Source of the DNA: a virus
Direction: 5' to 3' (one strand)
DNA length: 20,050 bases
IMG/VR virus record: IMGVR_UViG_3300044643_000994
Coordinates: 1-20,050 of that record
In this document: positions 19,775 through 20,050 of the stretch, piece after piece
How positions within the stretch are numbered: position 1 is the first letter of the stretch
Layout of the letters: the number at the start of each line of letters is the position of its first letter
Notes under the pieces: generated by a model
What the model saw: only the letters and a program-made list of their open reading frames with translations
Told to the model about the DNA's origin: nothing
Database searches by the model: none
Made by a program: the position numbers and the translations under genes

Positions 19775-19972
19775 ATGGATAGCCTCCAACAAGTCATCGA
19801 CAAGCTCATTGACCTCAGCGTGAACCTCCTTTACGCGATCAGTGAAATCACAGCAATGCACCTCCCCGACAACGACCTGGGATGCTGCAAAGAATGCTTC
19901 CAAGCATGGCCATGCCAAACAGTGAACGCACTCACCGAAGCGTTTCGTGAACTGGACGACGACGATGAGTGA
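19775..19972 (+). CDS. Hypothetical small protein (65 aa) with Cys cluster
   Basis: The ATG at 19775 follows the putative origin without a clear ribosome binding site. The 65 residues start with a hydrophobic helix (LIDLSVNLLYAISEITAMHL), then DNDLGCCKECFQAWPCQTVN, which has cysteines in a CC-x2-C-x4-C pattern that could bind a metal, and an acidic tail (FRELDDDDE). Codon pattern agrees with neighbours. Function unknown. Its stop is 8 bases inside the next gene, consistent with an operon continuing rightward. Confidence 0.55.
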   Translation: MDSLQQVIDKLIDLSVNLLYAISEITAMHLPDNDLGCCKECFQAWPCQTVNALTEAFRELDDDDE

Positions 19973-20050
19973 TCAACCATGCACAGCCTGTGGACAGGAG
20001 TGGGGACAAGTTGATGCCACCCTGCCAAGTGGCGAGATTGTGACCTTGTG
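19965..20050 (+). CDS. Start of a small zinc-knuckle protein (partial at right edge)
   Basis: The frame from ATG 19965 is open to the window end: MSDQPCTACGQEWGQVDATL and then PSGEIVTL. It begins with a C-x2-C-G knuckle (PCTACGQEW), like the other small metal-binding proteins in this window. It overlaps the previous gene by 8 bases (ATGAGTGA). The remaining part is outside the window, so length and second Cys pair are unknown. Confidence 0.55.
   Translation, partial: MSDQPCTACGQEWGQVDATLPSGEIVTL

Overview
The window looks like about 20 kb of a tailed bacteriophage (siphovirus type) or closely related prophage of an actinobacterium. The order of genes is head-tail connector, tail terminator, major tail protein, frameshifted tail assembly chaperones, tape measure, distal tail protein, holin-like proteins and endolysin, which is the standard siphophage late block. 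An actinobacterial host is indicated by a WhiB-type Fe-S regulator, an actinophage-style PrimPol and primase/helicase pair, and the densely coupled ATGA gene overlaps. Base composition is moderate, not the very high GC of Streptomyces or Mycobacterium. No integrase, repressor, tRNA or CRISPR array was seen, so lifestyle cannot be decided.

Layout: (1) 1-3490, end of the head block: the tail of an unknown gene, small virion proteins, a large protein with a lectin-like front and Ala/Thr repeats, a connector with an extra N-terminal beta domain, and a tail terminator. (2) 3546-9006, the tail: small protein, tube protein, G/GT chaperones with a canonical -1 slippery heptamer (AAACCCC), tape measure, and one distal tail protein carrying an inserted LamG-like domain. 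(3) 9036-10309, lysis. (4) 10339-12384, a tightly overlapped rightward run of small DNA-metabolism and accessory genes (DEDDy exonuclease, HExxH peptidase, membrane protein, zinc-ribbon protein, DUF6378-like). (5) 12381-13572, a leftward operon of six small proteins: one ribbon-helix-helix, three zinc-ribbon and two unknown. (6) 13573-13851, a divergent control region with a good leftward promoter, a weaker rightward one and several inverted and direct repeats. (7) 13852-16391, a rightward early operon: WhiB-HTH fusion, RecB-like nuclease, OB-fold-like protein. (8) 16392-20050, the replication module: PrimPol, an AT-rich PD-(D/E)XK nuclease, primase/helicase, then a repeat-rich putative origin.

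Two non-coding elements stand out. One is a 145-nt leader (16407-16551) just before the PrimPol ribosome binding site. It folds on paper into an 8-bp closing stem with a 12-bp and a 10-bp arm whose loops can pair with each other, a riboswitch-like topology I cannot assign to a known class. The other is a mirrored repeat array just after the helicase gene: two copies of the perfect 18-bp palindrome TGGTGACGATCGTCACCA, each with an extra half-site, around an AT-rich core, with two perfect DnaA-box consensus sites. This is most simply a replication origin. If so, PrimPol, helicase, nuclease and origin form a compact replicon, with the structured leader setting PrimPol expression.
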